The notes under the pieces were generated by a model. It was not told where the DNA came from and ran no database searches. It saw only the letters and a program-made list of their open reading frames with translations. From NCBI RefSeq assembly GCF_029889885.1, contig NZ_JARANY010000005.1, positions 53,329-117,328 of the forward strand: DNA of 64,000 nt, read 5' to 3'. This DNA is from Chromohalobacter sp. 296-RDG (GTDB lineage: Bacteria > Pseudomonadota > Gammaproteobacteria > Pseudomonadales > Halomonadaceae). A program made the position numbers and the translations under genes. This document shows positions 54,120 through 64,000 of this stretch, piece by piece (the stretch's first letter is position 1; every line of letters begins with the position of its first letter).

Positions 54120-55214
54120 ATGTCCCGGCCGCTGATCGCCGATATCGACCTGGGCGCCTTGCGCCACAATTATCGCCTTGCTTGCGATCAAGCGCCGCAA
54201 AGCCGCGCCATGGCGGTCCTCAAGGCGGGGGCCTACGGCCATGGCGCGGTAGAGTGCGCCAACGCCTTGGCTGATATGGCCCCCGCGTTCGCTGTCGCGA
54301 GCCTAGAGGAAGCGGTTGCGTTGCGCGATGCGGGTATCACGCAGCCAATCATGTTGCTGGAGGGTTTCTTCGACGCCGAAGAGTTGCCGCTCATCGACGC
54401 ACATCGGTTATGGATTGTTGCGCACAGCGATTGGCAGCTCGATGCCTTGCTGGCATATCGGCCTCGGGCGCCAATTACGACCTGGCTCAAGCTGGATTCT
54501 GGCATGCATCGCCTAGGATTTGCGCCCGAGGAGTTCGAGGCGCGTTGGCAGCGTTTGAAAGCGGCGCCGGACCACGTGACCGATCTGCATCTAATGACGC
54601 ACTTTGCCACCGCCGATGCGCTTGAGCCAGCGTATTTCCATCGACAGCTGGCGTGTGTCGAAGCCCTGCGTGAGCGGCTCGGGTCACCGGTGTGCCTCGC
54701 CAATTCGCCGGCTACGCTGGCATGGCCACAAGCGCATGGTGACTGGAATCGCCCGGGTGTCATGCTTTACGGCAGCGACCCGTTGGAAGGCGCCAACGAT
54801 GCCAGTGGCGCCCTCCAACCGGTGATGACCTTGCGCTCTGAGATCATCGCGGTGCGTGAGCTAGCGACGGGGGAAACGGTCGGCTACGGCGGACGCTGGC
54901 GGGCGCCTCGCCCATCGCGCATTGGTATAGTCGCCTGTGGTTACGGTGATGGCTACGATCGCCACGCACGCGATGGTACGCCGGTTCTCGTCGAGGGACG
55001 GCGCGCGCCATTGGTCGGCAAGGTCTCCATGGACATGCTGACGGTCGATATTACCGAGGTGCCCGAGGCGAACATCGGTAGCCAGATCGTGCTATGGGGC
55101 GAAGGATTGGCTATCGATGAGGTGGCGCGTCACTGCGATACCATCAGTTATACGCTGATGACCGGCGTGTCGCCTCGTGTGCCGCGTCGCTATCGGGTGG
55201 CCGACACAGTGTAA
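54120..55214 (+). CDS. alr: Alanine racemase
   Basis: 364 aa. PLP lysine Lys35 in VLKAGAYGHG, where many homologues have KADAYGHG or KANAYGHG, so Gly replaces the Asp or Asn. The catalytic tyrosine region VACGYGDGYDRHARDGTPVL and VGKVSMDMLTVDITE are normal. It converts L-alanine to D-alanine for peptidoglycan. ATG at 54120 has AAGGA nine bases upstream; a TTG at 54099 is in frame. The terminator of tolC lies between the genes, so alr has its own promoter. Confidence 0.93.
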   Translation: MSRPLIADIDLGALRHNYRLACDQAPQSRAMAVLKAGAYGHGAVECANALADMAPAFAVASLEEAVALRDAGITQPIMLLEGFFDAEELPLIDAHRLWIVAHSDWQLDALLAYRPRAPITTWLKLDSGMHRLGFAPEEFEARWQRLKAAPDHVTDLHLMTHFATADALEPAYFHRQLACVEALRERLGSPVCLANSPATLAWPQAHGDWNRPGVMLYGSDPLEGANDASGALQPVMTLRSEIIAVRELATGETVGYGGRWRAPRPSRIGIVACGYGDGYDRHARDGTPVLVEGRRAPLVGKVSMDMLTVDITEVPEANIGSQIVLWGEGLAIDEVARHCDTISYTLMTGVSPRVPRRYRVADTV

Positions 55215-55257
55215 AAATCCGCTACAATGAGCGGCGTTTCGATGCCCCGAGAGAGAT

Positions 55258-56172
55258 ATGGCCAAGCACGTATTTCCTGACAATTTCGCCCATCCCCGTT
55301 ATTGGCTTACCTGGCTGGCCATCGGACTGATGCGTCTTGGTGCCTGGCTGCCCTGGCGCCTCAAGATGGCGGCAGGGCGCATCATCGGTGTGTGTGCCTG
55401 GCGCTTCGCGCGCAGTCGCCGACGCATTACCGAGACCAATCTGGCGTTATGTTTTCCCGAATTGAGCGAGGAGGAGCGGTCTCGGCTGGTGCGTGAGACC
55501 TTCATCGCCAATGGCAAGGGCATTCTCGAGACGGCCACTGGATGGTGCCGCGACCCTGAAGGTTTTCGCCATCGCGTTACCTTCAAGGGCGAAGAGCACA
55601 TGACGCAGGCCTTGGCGCGGGGAAAAGGGGCACTGATCATCGGTGTGCACTTCTCGACACTCGATCTCGGCGGTGCGCTGCATTCGCTCTTCTTTCCTGC
55701 CGATGTTGTCTATCGGGCGCACGATAATCCATTGTTCGAGCGCTTCATGACGCGTGCACGACGTCGTATCTTCGGACGTGCCATCGACCGCCACGACCTG
55801 CGCGGTGTAGTGCGTCGTATCAAGGAAGGGCATGCCGTGTGGTATTCGCCGGATCAGGATTTCGGACGTGATGCCAGCGTCTTTGCGCCTTTCTTCGGGG
55901 TTGAGGCCGCCACGCTCAAGTTGACCGCCAAGATTGCCCGCATGACGGGAGCGCCAGTGATGCCGTTGATCTTTCACCGCAACCCTGACGATGAAACCTA
56001 TACGCTGGAATACCTGCCAGCGTTGGAGGGGTTCCCGTCCGGCGATGACGTTGTCGACGCGACCCACATCAATAGCCTTATCGAAGCCGCCATTCGCCGT
56101 CATCCCGAACAGTATCTATGGTTGCATCGGCGCTTCAAGACGCGTCCGAAGGGTGAGTCCGGCTTTTATTGA
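55258..56172 (+). CDS. lpxL: Lipid A lauroyl/myristoyl acyltransferase, LpxL/HtrB family
   Basis: 304 aa. One N-terminal membrane helix, then the acyltransferase domain with the HX4D catalytic motif His131-Asp136 (HFSTLD), VVYRAHDNPLFERFM, VWYSPDQDFGRDASVFAPFF and VMPLIFHR. It adds a secondary acyl chain to the Kdo2-lipid A precursor at the inner membrane. Family membership is clear; whether it is the LpxL or LpxM type cannot be fixed from the sequence alone. It follows alr after 43 bp and ends at a strong hairpin. Confidence 0.9.
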   Translation: MAKHVFPDNFAHPRYWLTWLAIGLMRLGAWLPWRLKMAAGRIIGVCAWRFARSRRRITETNLALCFPELSEEERSRLVRETFIANGKGILETATGWCRDPEGFRHRVTFKGEEHMTQALARGKGALIIGVHFSTLDLGGALHSLFFPADVVYRAHDNPLFERFMTRARRRIFGRAIDRHDLRGVVRRIKEGHAVWYSPDQDFGRDASVFAPFFGVEAATLKLTAKIARMTGAPVMPLIFHRNPDDETYTLEYLPALEGFPSGDDVVDATHINSLIEAAIRRHPEQYLWLHRRFKTRPKGESGFY

Positions 56173-56233
56173 GGCTAAGCGTCGATAAAAGCCGGGAAGA
56201 ACGTCCGCTTCGCGCCTGGAAGAGCGTGGGCAT

Positions 56234-56272
56234 AAAAAGACCCCACTAACCTGGCGGTTGTGGGGTCTTCTT
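56234..56272. terminator. Bidirectional terminator between lpxL and ettA
   Basis: Ten-bp stem AAGACCCCAC / GTGGGGTCTT with a 13-base loop. On the minus strand it is followed by TTTTT, on the plus strand by TTCTTA, so it can serve both convergent genes. A second, weaker hairpin GCCCGC/GCGGGC lies at 56289-56303. Confidence 0.85.
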
Positions 56273-56328
56273 ACAGCTTCAACCTTCAGCCCGCGCAGCG
56301 GGCGTTCTTAAATCTCCGGCGGAGCCGG

Positions 56329-57990
<1,662 letters not shown>

Positions 57991-58126
57991 GGAATTCCGG
58001 TTTGGTTGGGAAATGGATCACGAGTCACGATGATAGAGGGGGCGTCGCGTAAAGGCTAGCGCGATGAAATAGCGTCTACTCGTCGCGCGCCCCGTCGCTT
58101 GAAACTTTCGCTCAGAATACTATCGC

Positions 58127-58561
58127 TCAGGTCTGCCCGCGCTCGGCGCGCAGACGCTCGAGTTCCTGCATCGCTTCGACACGCTGGGTAACATCCTTCT
58201 GCACGCCGACGAAGTAGGTTAGCTGGTCTTCATCATCAAAGACAGGCGTGATCGAAAGTTCGTTCCAGAACATCGAGCCGTCCTTTCGATAGTTGCGCAG
58301 GATCTCCTGGCAGGCTTGTCCTTGGTGGAGCGCCTGACGAATGTTATCCAACTGGGGCTGATCGCGGTCGCCGTTCTGGAGGAATCGGCAGTCGCGGTAG
58401 AGGATCTCGTCGGCACTATAGCCAGTGAGCCGTTCGAAGCCTTGGTTGGCATAGATCAGGATGGTTTCGTCGCCTTCCTGTTCGGCCACCACGATGCCAT
58501 CGTCTGACGCGTTGACAATACGCTCCAGTAGCGCCGGGCTGATCATGGGAGGTCGTTTCAT
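58127..58561 (-). CDS. Short LOV-domain blue-light photoreceptor
   Basis: About 144 aa. It is a PAS/LOV domain with little else: IVVAEQEGDETILIYANQGF, YRDCRFLQ with the adduct-forming Cys58, NYRKDGSMFWNELSITPVF with flavin-binding Asn90 and Asn100, and YFVGVQKDV with the signalling Gln121. A C-terminal helix (EAMQELERLRAERG) could dimerise. This pattern matches the short LOV proteins known from Pseudomonas putida, which have no effector domain. It should bind FMN and respond to blue light. ATG at 58561 is preceded by AAGGA 11 bases away; 58588 and 58546 are alternatives. Confidence 0.88.
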   Translation of the reverse strand: MKRPPMISPALLERIVNASDDGIVVAEQEGDETILIYANQGFERLTGYSADEILYRDCRFLQNGDRDQPQLDNIRQALHQGQACQEILRNYRKDGSMFWNELSITPVFDDEDQLTYFVGVQKDVTQRVEAMQELERLRAERGQT

Positions 58562-58632
58562 CGTCTCTGCGTTCCTTAGGACTGTCATGCACTCATCATG
58601 GCTATGCCGGGGGTGGATTTCAACGCGACGTA

Positions 58633-59949
58633 CTATATCTCGACCTCCGGCAGACGCTGGCTAGAGGCTGCTGCACCAAGGGCGCACAGTGCCAGGACCA
58701 GTAATAACCCAGCGCTGCCGATAAAGTGCGCGATGGTGCCCAGTAAACCGCCCACCAGCAACATGAGAATCCCGGTGAAGGTATTGGAGAGCGCGACATA
58801 CAGGGCACGCTTGTCGCTGCCCACCATGTCGACCACGTACGTCTTGCGGCCCAGGCGCACGCCGGCATGGGCAATGACGAGCAGCGCGTAAACCAGCGCG
58901 TATGACCATACGCTGTCGCTCCACGCGCCGGGCAGCCAGGCGATCAATGCCGCCACCGCGCAGCACAACGTGGCAATCGTGGCGCTGTCGCGCATCACCT
59001 TGCGGCTGGAGCGGTCTGCAAGCTTGCCCCATATAGGGCTGGCCAGCATGCTCGCCAGGCCCGAGACCAGGATCATGATGCCCAGTCCGCCGAGGTTGGA
59101 GCCACTTTGTTGCTGTCCCAGCAGGGCGATATAGGGTAGCGCCAGCGCACTGGAAAGCAGCAGTGCCCGCGCTATGTTGAAGTGCAGGAAGTGGCGATCG
59201 GTACTCAGCAGGCGCAGACCTTCGCCGAGGCTGCTCCAGACATTCTGGCCGCCCTCGGTGGCGCCGGGCTCTTCCTTGATGCGCGATGCGCAGAGCGCAT
59301 TAAGCGCCCAGCCGAGCACGGCGATGAGCAACAGGATCGATAGCGCAATCTGTCCCGGGTGGTCGCCGAAAAGCATCAGCACGGCGCCTACGGCTAGTGT
59401 AATGGCGCCCGCGACGCTACCGCTCCATCCCATGAGCGTGCCACGGCGTTGCTTGGAAATCGTCTTGCCCAGCACGTCCTTGGTGGCAATCGACGAGAGT
59501 CCACGGCCAAGCGACAGTACCACCAAGGCGGCGAGAACGATGGCACCTCCCCAGGCGCCCTGGCCGAACAACGCCATGATGGCCATCGCTAGCGCCGCGA
59601 GCGCCTGCACGATGCCGCCGGTGACCCATACGCCCTTGCGAATCGCCTTGAGGCGAATGTAGCCGGCGACGAATACTTGCGGCAGCAGGGCGCCGGCCTC
59701 GCGGATCGGGACCAGGAAGCCCACCATCCACACTGGCGCACCGAGGGCGCCCAGCAGCCACGGCAATACCAGGCGGGCGCTGGAGAGCTCATCGGCGAGC
59801 TTGTTGCCCAGCGAGGCAAGTAAATGACGCAGGAAGTTGCCGGGCTGCTCATGGCAGGCGGCGTCGGGAATGTCTTGGCATAGCCGGCTGTCTTCGTCGC
59901 CGGTCAAGCGCTCGTAGAGCCGCGTCAGGGAAAAGGCGCGATCACTCAT
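58633..59949 (-). CDS. MFS transporter
   Basis: 438 aa. About twelve hydrophobic segments follow an N-terminal cytoplasmic region of about 60 residues (MSDRAFSLTRLYERLTGDED onward), longer than in most MFS proteins. The loop LGKTISKQRRGTLMGW and the later SPIWGKLADRSSRKVM are the cytoplasmic family motifs. Substrate is unknown. ATG at 59949 has AAGGA eight bases upstream. The LOV gene follows downstream on the same strand after 71 bp, so the two may be cotranscribed. Confidence 0.85.
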   Translation of the reverse strand: MSDRAFSLTRLYERLTGDEDSRLCQDIPDAACHEQPGNFLRHLLASLGNKLADELSSARLVLPWLLGALGAPVWMVGFLVPIREAGALLPQVFVAGYIRLKAIRKGVWVTGGIVQALAALAMAIMALFGQGAWGGAIVLAALVVLSLGRGLSSIATKDVLGKTISKQRRGTLMGWSGSVAGAITLAVGAVLMLFGDHPGQIALSILLLIAVLGWALNALCASRIKEEPGATEGGQNVWSSLGEGLRLLSTDRHFLHFNIARALLLSSALALPYIALLGQQQSGSNLGGLGIMILVSGLASMLASPIWGKLADRSSRKVMRDSATIATLCCAVAALIAWLPGAWSDSVWSYALVYALLVIAHAGVRLGRKTYVVDMVGSDKRALYVALSNTFTGILMLLVGGLLGTIAHFIGSAGLLLVLALCALGAAASSQRLPEVEI

Positions 59950-60048
59950 GCGTTTTGTCCTTACGTTAAAAGCCTGCTGACTGACTTGTTCGAGGGGCGC
60001 GGTCACCGCATCATGGCCGCTTTATACATCGATGGAGGCGCGCTCGCC

Positions 60049-60321
60049 ATGTCCCGCATTTGCATCCATTATTGCACGCAATGTCACTGGTTGTTACGGG
60101 CCGGGTGGTATGCCCAGGAGTTGCTGCAGACCTTCGGTGAAGATATCGAGCAAGTTGCACTGGCGCCCAGCCACGGTGGCCATTTCGAAATCGTCTACGA
60201 TGACGACGACGTGATCTGGGAGCGCAAGCGCGACGGCGGCTTCCCCGATATCAAATGGCTCAAGCAGCAGGTGCGTGACCGGCTCGATCCCGAGCGAGAT
60301 TTGGGACATACCGATCGATAA
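60049..60321 (+). CDS. SelT/SelW/SelH family protein (Cys form)
   Basis: 90 aa. The Rdx-family thioredoxin-like motif CTQC lies near the N-terminus (ICIHYCTQCHWLLRAGWYAQ), followed by ELLQTFGEDI, the strand FEIVYDDDDVIWERK and FPDIKWLKQQVRDRLDPE. In selenoprotein members the second Cys is selenocysteine. The role is thought to be redox, but the partner is unknown. The start ATG at 60049 is chosen because the motif begins at once; GGAGG lies about ten bases upstream. It is divergent from the MFS gene and convergent with the zntB-like gene. Confidence 0.88.
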   Translation: MSRICIHYCTQCHWLLRAGWYAQELLQTFGEDIEQVALAPSHGGHFEIVYDDDDVIWERKRDGGFPDIKWLKQQVRDRLDPERDLGHTDR

Positions 60322-60325
60322 ATCG

Positions 60326-61300
60326 TTACCACCAATGCTTGCGCTTGAGTAGCCACATCACGCCTACTCCCATCACCAGGGTGATCATGATGAAGACGAC
60401 GAAACCGTAAGGACTGTCGGCCCCTGGTATGCCGCCCACGTTGATGCCCAGTAGTCCGGTCAAGAAGCTCAAGGGCAGGAAGACGGTGGTGATGATGGCC
60501 AGCATGTACATGCGCTGGTTGAGTTGCTCGTTGTGCTCGCTCCAGATCTGCTCCTGAAGGATCAGTGCGCGCTCTTGCATGGCGCTGAAATCCTCGACGT
60601 AGCGCGAGAGCTGGTTGGCATTTTCGCGTAATGACACCTGAGTCGCCTCATCGATCCACTGAGGGCTTTGTGCAAGCTGTGCAAGACAGTCGCGCTGCGG
60701 CCCCATGAAACGCCGCAGCGTAATGAAGGGGCGGCGCAGCCGGGTGAGGTCATCGGCGTCGACATCACCCTTGGTGAGTTGCAATTCCTCGAGCTCGCCG
60801 AGGGCGTTATCGAGTTGGTGGGAATAGTCGCCGACCTGGTCCACCAGTGCCTCGACCAGCCAGGCGAGGAAGTCGGGCGCTGACCGCGCGCCTTCGCCGG
60901 CATCCAGGCGTTCACGGACATCACTGGCGGCCTTCAACGGCCGGCGACGCAGTGTAATCATGCGCTTGGGTGTCATCCACACGCGCAGCGAGATCATGTC
61001 GTCCATGGCGGAGCCAGGGTTATGGTTGACGCCGCGCAGCGTGGTGACGACGCCGCGCCCGAACTTGGCCACGCGCGGACGCGTGTCTTCCTCGAGCAAC
61101 GCCTCGACCACTGTCTCGTCGAGCTCGGCCACATCGTTGAGATAGTTTGCGATATCGTCGTGGCGAAAGTCGAGATGCATCCACACAGGGGCCTCATCGC
61201 TGGCCCAGGCGGCCTGCAAATCGCTCACGCTCAATAGTTCACCGCCACCTTGACCGTTCAACCGGTAGGCGGCCACCAGCGCGGTGTCCATGTCACTCAT
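60326..61300 (-). CDS. zntB: CorA/ZntB-like divalent cation transporter
   Basis: 324 aa. Large N-terminal cytoplasmic domain, then two C-terminal membrane helices with the pore motif GIN (LTGLLGINVGGIPG), where CorA has GMN; GIN is common in ZntB. Other motifs are VWMHLDFRHDDIANYL and MISLRVWMTPKRMITLRRR. ZntB moves zinc; the direction and the metal cannot be proven here. ATG at 61300 has AAGGAG seven bases upstream; the frame is open 78 bp further. Confidence 0.87.
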   Translation of the reverse strand: MSDMDTALVAAYRLNGQGGGELLSVSDLQAAWASDEAPVWMHLDFRHDDIANYLNDVAELDETVVEALLEEDTRPRVAKFGRGVVTTLRGVNHNPGSAMDDMISLRVWMTPKRMITLRRRPLKAASDVRERLDAGEGARSAPDFLAWLVEALVDQVGDYSHQLDNALGELEELQLTKGDVDADDLTRLRRPFITLRRFMGPQRDCLAQLAQSPQWIDEATQVSLRENANQLSRYVEDFSAMQERALILQEQIWSEHNEQLNQRMYMLAIITTVFLPLSFLTGLLGINVGGIPGADSPYGFVVFIMITLVMGVGVMWLLKRKHWW

Positions 61301-61486
61301 CGGGATCTCCTTGCCGACGATTGGTCTTGCACGGTAAGCATAAGTGAAATAGTCATCGCTGATATGCGTAAAAATCAACCAGGTGGGCGTCGCTTTGGCT
61401 GAGCGTTATCACGTACCGGGAAACGCGCACTCACAGAAGGCACCGGCACCGGCATCGGTAGCGATGGTCTGCAAACAACGTGACGA

Positions 61487-62140
61487 TTACGGCTTATTGG
61501 CATCGTCGGATAGCAGGACTTTCAGCTCGGGCCACACATTGTCGAGGATAGTGGGCTGCGCCTCGGCGGTGGGATGAATGCCGTCATCCTGCATCATGGT
61601 ATCTTGCAGGGCGATACCGTCGAGAATGAAGGGCACCAGGGGAAGGGCGTATTCTTCACTGAGCTGCCGGAAAACGCCGCGAAAGGCATCGGTGTAAGAG
61701 GCGCCGTAATTGGGCGGTATTTCGATGCCCAGCAGCAGTACGCGCGCGCCGGCTGCCTGGCTTTTTTCGATCATGTCACTCAAATTGAGCTTCATCTGCT
61801 GTGGTGAAAGTCCGCGCAGGCCGTCATTACCGCCTAGCTCGAGCAGCACGATATCCGGTGAGTGACGTTCGAGCAGTTCCGGCAGGCGTGCCGCGCCGCT
61901 CGAGGTGGTGTCGCCACTGATGCTGGCATTGATGACCTGGTGTTGACTGCCCAGACGTTGTCGAAGCAAGTTGACCCAGCCGGCGTCGCGCTCGATGCCG
62001 TGGGCCGCGCTCAGGCTATCGCCGACTACCAGCAGCGTATCGGCGCGAGCATTCACGGCATGTCCTGCGGCGAAGCACAATACGGCGACCATCAGGACGC
62101 GCATGCCTTTGCGTATCCAGGAAGAGGAATTCTCACGCAT
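61487..62140 (-). CDS. tesA: GDSL esterase TesA (acyl-CoA thioesterase I / protease I / lysophospholipase L1)
   Basis: 217 aa. Signal peptide (RVLMVAVLCFAAGHAVNARA) then GDSL block I LLVVGDSLSAAHG with Ser42, block III LLELGGNDGLRG, and the catalytic DGIHPTAEAQP. It is a periplasmic enzyme that hydrolyses acyl-CoA, esters and lysophospholipids. The ATG at 62140 is nine bases from GGAG; it shares bases with the divergent ybbA start codon. An ATG at 62104 (MRVLMV) is an alternative without that overlap but has a poorly spaced ribosome site. Confidence 0.93.
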   Translation of the reverse strand: MRENSSSWIRKGMRVLMVAVLCFAAGHAVNARADTLLVVGDSLSAAHGIERDAGWVNLLRQRLGSQHQVINASISGDTTSSGAARLPELLERHSPDIVLLELGGNDGLRGLSPQQMKLNLSDMIEKSQAAGARVLLLGIEIPPNYGASYTDAFRGVFRQLSEEYALPLVPFILDGIALQDTMMQDDGIHPTAEAQPTILDNVWPELKVLLSDDANKP

Positions 62141-62858
62141 GTCCGACGACTCCTTGAGTGAAGCTAGAACTCCCATTTTACACGCCAGTCACGTCGCGCA
62201 GCGCGTGCGCAGCGGTGAGCGTGTACTGACGATTCTCGACGACTTGGCATTGCACGTCCATGGCGGCGAAAGCGTGGCCATCTTGGGTAGCTCTGGATCG
62301 GGCAAGTCGACCCTGTTGGGTTTGCTGGCAGGGCTGGATACGCCCAGTGAAGGCGATATCCAGTTATTCGGTGAATCACTGAGTGCCCTGAATGAGGACG
62401 GCCGGGCGCGGCTGCGTGCCGGGCAAGTGGGATTCGTGTTTCAGAACTTTCAACTCCTGCCGACTCTGACGGCGCTGGAAAACGTCCTGCTGCCCCAGGA
62501 GCTTTCGCCCTCGGGCGATGACGAGCAGCGAGCGCGGACCTGGTTGACGCGAGTCGGACTCGGCGAGCGGCTCGGGCACCTGCCCAAGCAACTCTCCGGC
62601 GGTGAGCAGCAACGCGTGGCGGTGGCGCGTGCCTTCGTCAGCCATCCAAAGCTGGTCTTTGCCGACGAGCCCACCGGCAACCTCGATCGCGCCACGGGGG
62701 CGCATATCATCGACTTGCTGTTCGAGCTCAATCAGGAAATGGGCACGACACTGATATTGGTCACGCACGATCATGCTCTGGCACGCCGCTGCGGGCTTTG
62801 CCTGCGCCTTGACGAAGGGCGCCTGCAGACCATGAGTCACGACGAGGTGGCCTCGTGA
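62139..62858 (+). CDS. ybbA: ABC transporter ATP-binding protein YbbA
   Basis: 239 aa, of the LolD/MacB-like family. Walker A GSSGSGKST, Q-loop VFQNFQLLPTLTALENVLLP, signature QLSGGEQQRVAVARAF, Walker B VFADEPTGNLD and the switch VTHDH. It pairs with the large permease YbbP that follows. The ATG at 62139 has GAGGA upstream, inside tesA. The order tesA divergent from ybbA-ybbP is also seen in E. coli. It overlaps the next gene by four bases (GTGA). Confidence 0.92.
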   Translation: MSDDSLSEARTPILHASHVAQRVRSGERVLTILDDLALHVHGGESVAILGSSGSGKSTLLGLLAGLDTPSEGDIQLFGESLSALNEDGRARLRAGQVGFVFQNFQLLPTLTALENVLLPQELSPSGDDEQRARTWLTRVGLGERLGHLPKQLSGGEQQRVAVARAFVSHPKLVFADEPTGNLDRATGAHIIDLLFELNQEMGTTLILVTHDHALARRCGLCLRLDEGRLQTMSHDEVAS

Positions 62859-64000
62859 AAGCGCTCTCGCTATCGCTCAAGGGATTGTGGCGTGATCTTC
62901 GTGCCGCCGATGTACGGGCGCTGTTCGTGGCGCTGGCGCTGGCGGTGGCGGCCTCGACGATGATCGGTTTCTTCCTGGATCGTCTCGATCGGGGGCTGAC
63001 CCGCCAGGCCGGGCAACTGATGGGCGGCGACCTGGTGCTCGAGCAGAGCGACCCCTTCTCCGAGGAACTTCGTCAGACGCTGCGCGATGCCGGGCTGACG
63101 CTCTCGCAACAGGTCGATCTGATCTCGATGGTCAGTCGCGACGATGCCTTCCAACCGGCCAGTCTCAAGGTCGTTGACGCGGCTTATCCGTTATATGGGC
63201 AAGTGCGCGTCGAGCGTGGCGAGGGTCTCGAGACGCTGACTCACGGTCCCGCGTTCGGCAGCGTGTGGGTGGCGCCGCGTCTGGCGCGGCTGATGGAGCT
63301 CGATATCGGTGACGCGCTGGCGATAGGCGACAGCACGCTCACTGTGAGTGGCCTGATCGAGCGCGAGCCTGATCAGAGCGCGGGGTTCTCGGCCTTCAAT
63401 CCGCGCGTGATGATGCACCGCGAGGACCTGGCGGCGACTGACCTGGTGCAGCCCGGCTCGCGGCTTGAATACGAGCTGTTGGCCAAGGGGCCGCCCGACG
63501 CCGTGGCGCGCGTGCAGTCGCGTCTGGAGAGACTGCGCGACAACGGCGTCGAGGTACGCGACGTGCGCGAGGATCGTCCTCGGCTGGGCGGTGCGCTGGA
63601 TCGTGCCCAGCGCTACCTGAGTCTGTCGGGGCTGGCTGCGGTATTGCTGGCGGGAGTGGCAGTGGCCATGGCCACGCGTCGCTATGTCGATCGCCATTTG
63701 GATACGGCGGCGTTGCTGCGCTGTTTTGGCGCCTCGCAGCGACAACTGGTGACATTGTTTGCCCTGCAACTCGCCTGGCTGGCATTGGCGGCTGCGGTGG
63801 TGGGCGCGCTATTGGGCCTGCTGGGCCAGGCTGGCTTGTTGGTGATTCTGACGAATTTTCTGCCGCTCGAACTACCGCCGCCGGGGCCTTTGCCGTTATT
63901 GATGGGAGTACTGACCGCGCTGGCGGTGCTCATCGGCTTCGCCGGCCCTACCTTGTTACGACTCAAGCGGGTGAGCGCACTCAAGGTGCTGCGACGCGAA
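62855..64000 (+). CDS. ybbP: ABC transporter permease YbbP (FtsX/MacB-like; 3' truncated by window edge)
   Basis: 382 codons are visible from a GTG overlapping the ybbA stop; the frame is still open at base 64000. First membrane helix at residues about 20-42 (VRALFVALALAVAASTMIGF), then a periplasmic MacB-like domain (ending near residue 240), then FtsX-type helices with the coupling motif LRCFGASQRQL. The full protein is usually near 800 residues with two FtsX modules. It probably exports or extracts a lipophilic or envelope compound; the substrate is unknown. Confidence 0.9.
   Translation, partial: MKALSLSLKGLWRDLRAADVRALFVALALAVAASTMIGFFLDRLDRGLTRQAGQLMGGDLVLEQSDPFSEELRQTLRDAGLTLSQQVDLISMVSRDDAFQPASLKVVDAAYPLYGQVRVERGEGLETLTHGPAFGSVWVAPRLARLMELDIGDALAIGDSTLTVSGLIEREPDQSAGFSAFNPRVMMHREDLAATDLVQPGSRLEYELLAKGPPDAVARVQSRLERLRDNGVEVRDVREDRPRLGGALDRAQRYLSLSGLAAVLLAGVAVAMATRRYVDRHLDTAALLRCFGASQRQLVTLFALQLAWLALAAAVVGALLGLLGQAGLLVILTNFLPLELPPPGPLPLLMGVLTALAVLIGFAGPTLLRLKRVSALKVLRRE

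Noticed and set aside
56289..56303. GCCCGC/GCGGGC hairpin as a separate terminator of ettA
   Set aside because: Stem is only six pairs with no T run on the minus strand; the strong bidirectional hairpin nearby is sufficient.

Overview
The window is ordinary-looking chromosome from a GC-rich gammaproteobacterium, most likely a halophile of the Halomonadaceae (Halomonas/Chromohalobacter type). The basis is gene content and order: ftsB-ispD-ispF-truD-surE-pcm-DUF368-nlpD-rpoS, dsbB next to rsd/algQ, nudE/yrfG-hslR-hslO-pckA, and a Pseudomonas-like cra/fruBKA locus. A very acidic exported protein also fits a halophile. The species call is inference. I see no rRNA, tRNA, CRISPR array, prophage or full insertion sequence.

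Layout. 1-5.2 kb: 3' end of a TonB-dependent siderophore receptor, the molybdate importer modABC, and an EamA exporter on the minus strand. 5.25-5.38 kb: a 125-bp imperfect palindrome between 8-bp direct repeats (candidate MITE). 5.4-10.8 kb: an exported DUF192 protein, a TauE/SafE permease and a TAXI-type TRAP transporter (binding protein plus fused permease) separated by two hairpins. 11-14.6 kb: a MOSC protein, then a translationally coupled pair of an exported sulfite-oxidase-fold protein lacking the Mo-ligating cysteine and a hybrid histidine kinase. 14.7-21.4 kb: lon with a sigma32-like promoter, ilvD, and a short-type aconitase on the minus strand. 21.5-23.5 kb: a 36-codon ORF with a good ribosome site, a Gfo/Idh/MocA oxidoreductase and the acidic exported protein. 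23.5-31.1 kb: nudE, yrfG, hslR-hslO (sigma32-like promoter), pckA, a Tat-exported MsrB and tex. 31.2-34.2 kb: gshA, dsbB, rsd. 34.2-43.2 kb: a PhoD-like phosphatase and cra on the minus strand, divergent from fruB-fruK-fruA, with three operator-like palindromes between. 43.4-52.2 kb: two Nudix hydrolases, a YqfO-like domain protein, then the ftsB-to-rpoS cluster. 52.5-58.6 kb: tolC, alr, an LpxL-type acyltransferase, ettA and a short LOV photoreceptor. 58.6-64 kb: an MFS carrier, a SelT/SelW-like protein, a ZntB-like transporter, tesA, and ybbA-ybbP running off the end.

How the genes work together. ModABC would supply molybdate. Lon and HslR/HslO are quality-control genes that appear to share heat-shock promoters. 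FruA and FruB import and phosphorylate fructose and FruK makes fructose-1,6-bisphosphate, under Cra, while PckA starts gluconeogenesis. The rpoS cluster joins cell division, isoprenoid synthesis, tRNA pseudouridylation, protein repair, undecaprenyl-phosphate recycling, envelope amidase activation and the general stress sigma factor.

The most interesting elements are the short LOV protein with all its photochemical residues, the cysteine-less sulfite-oxidase-fold protein coupled to a hybrid kinase, the candidate MITE, the 36-aa ORF, the acidic exported protein, and tesA/ybbA start codons that share bases head to head. I found no clear multi-gene system of unknown kind; the kinase pair comes closest.
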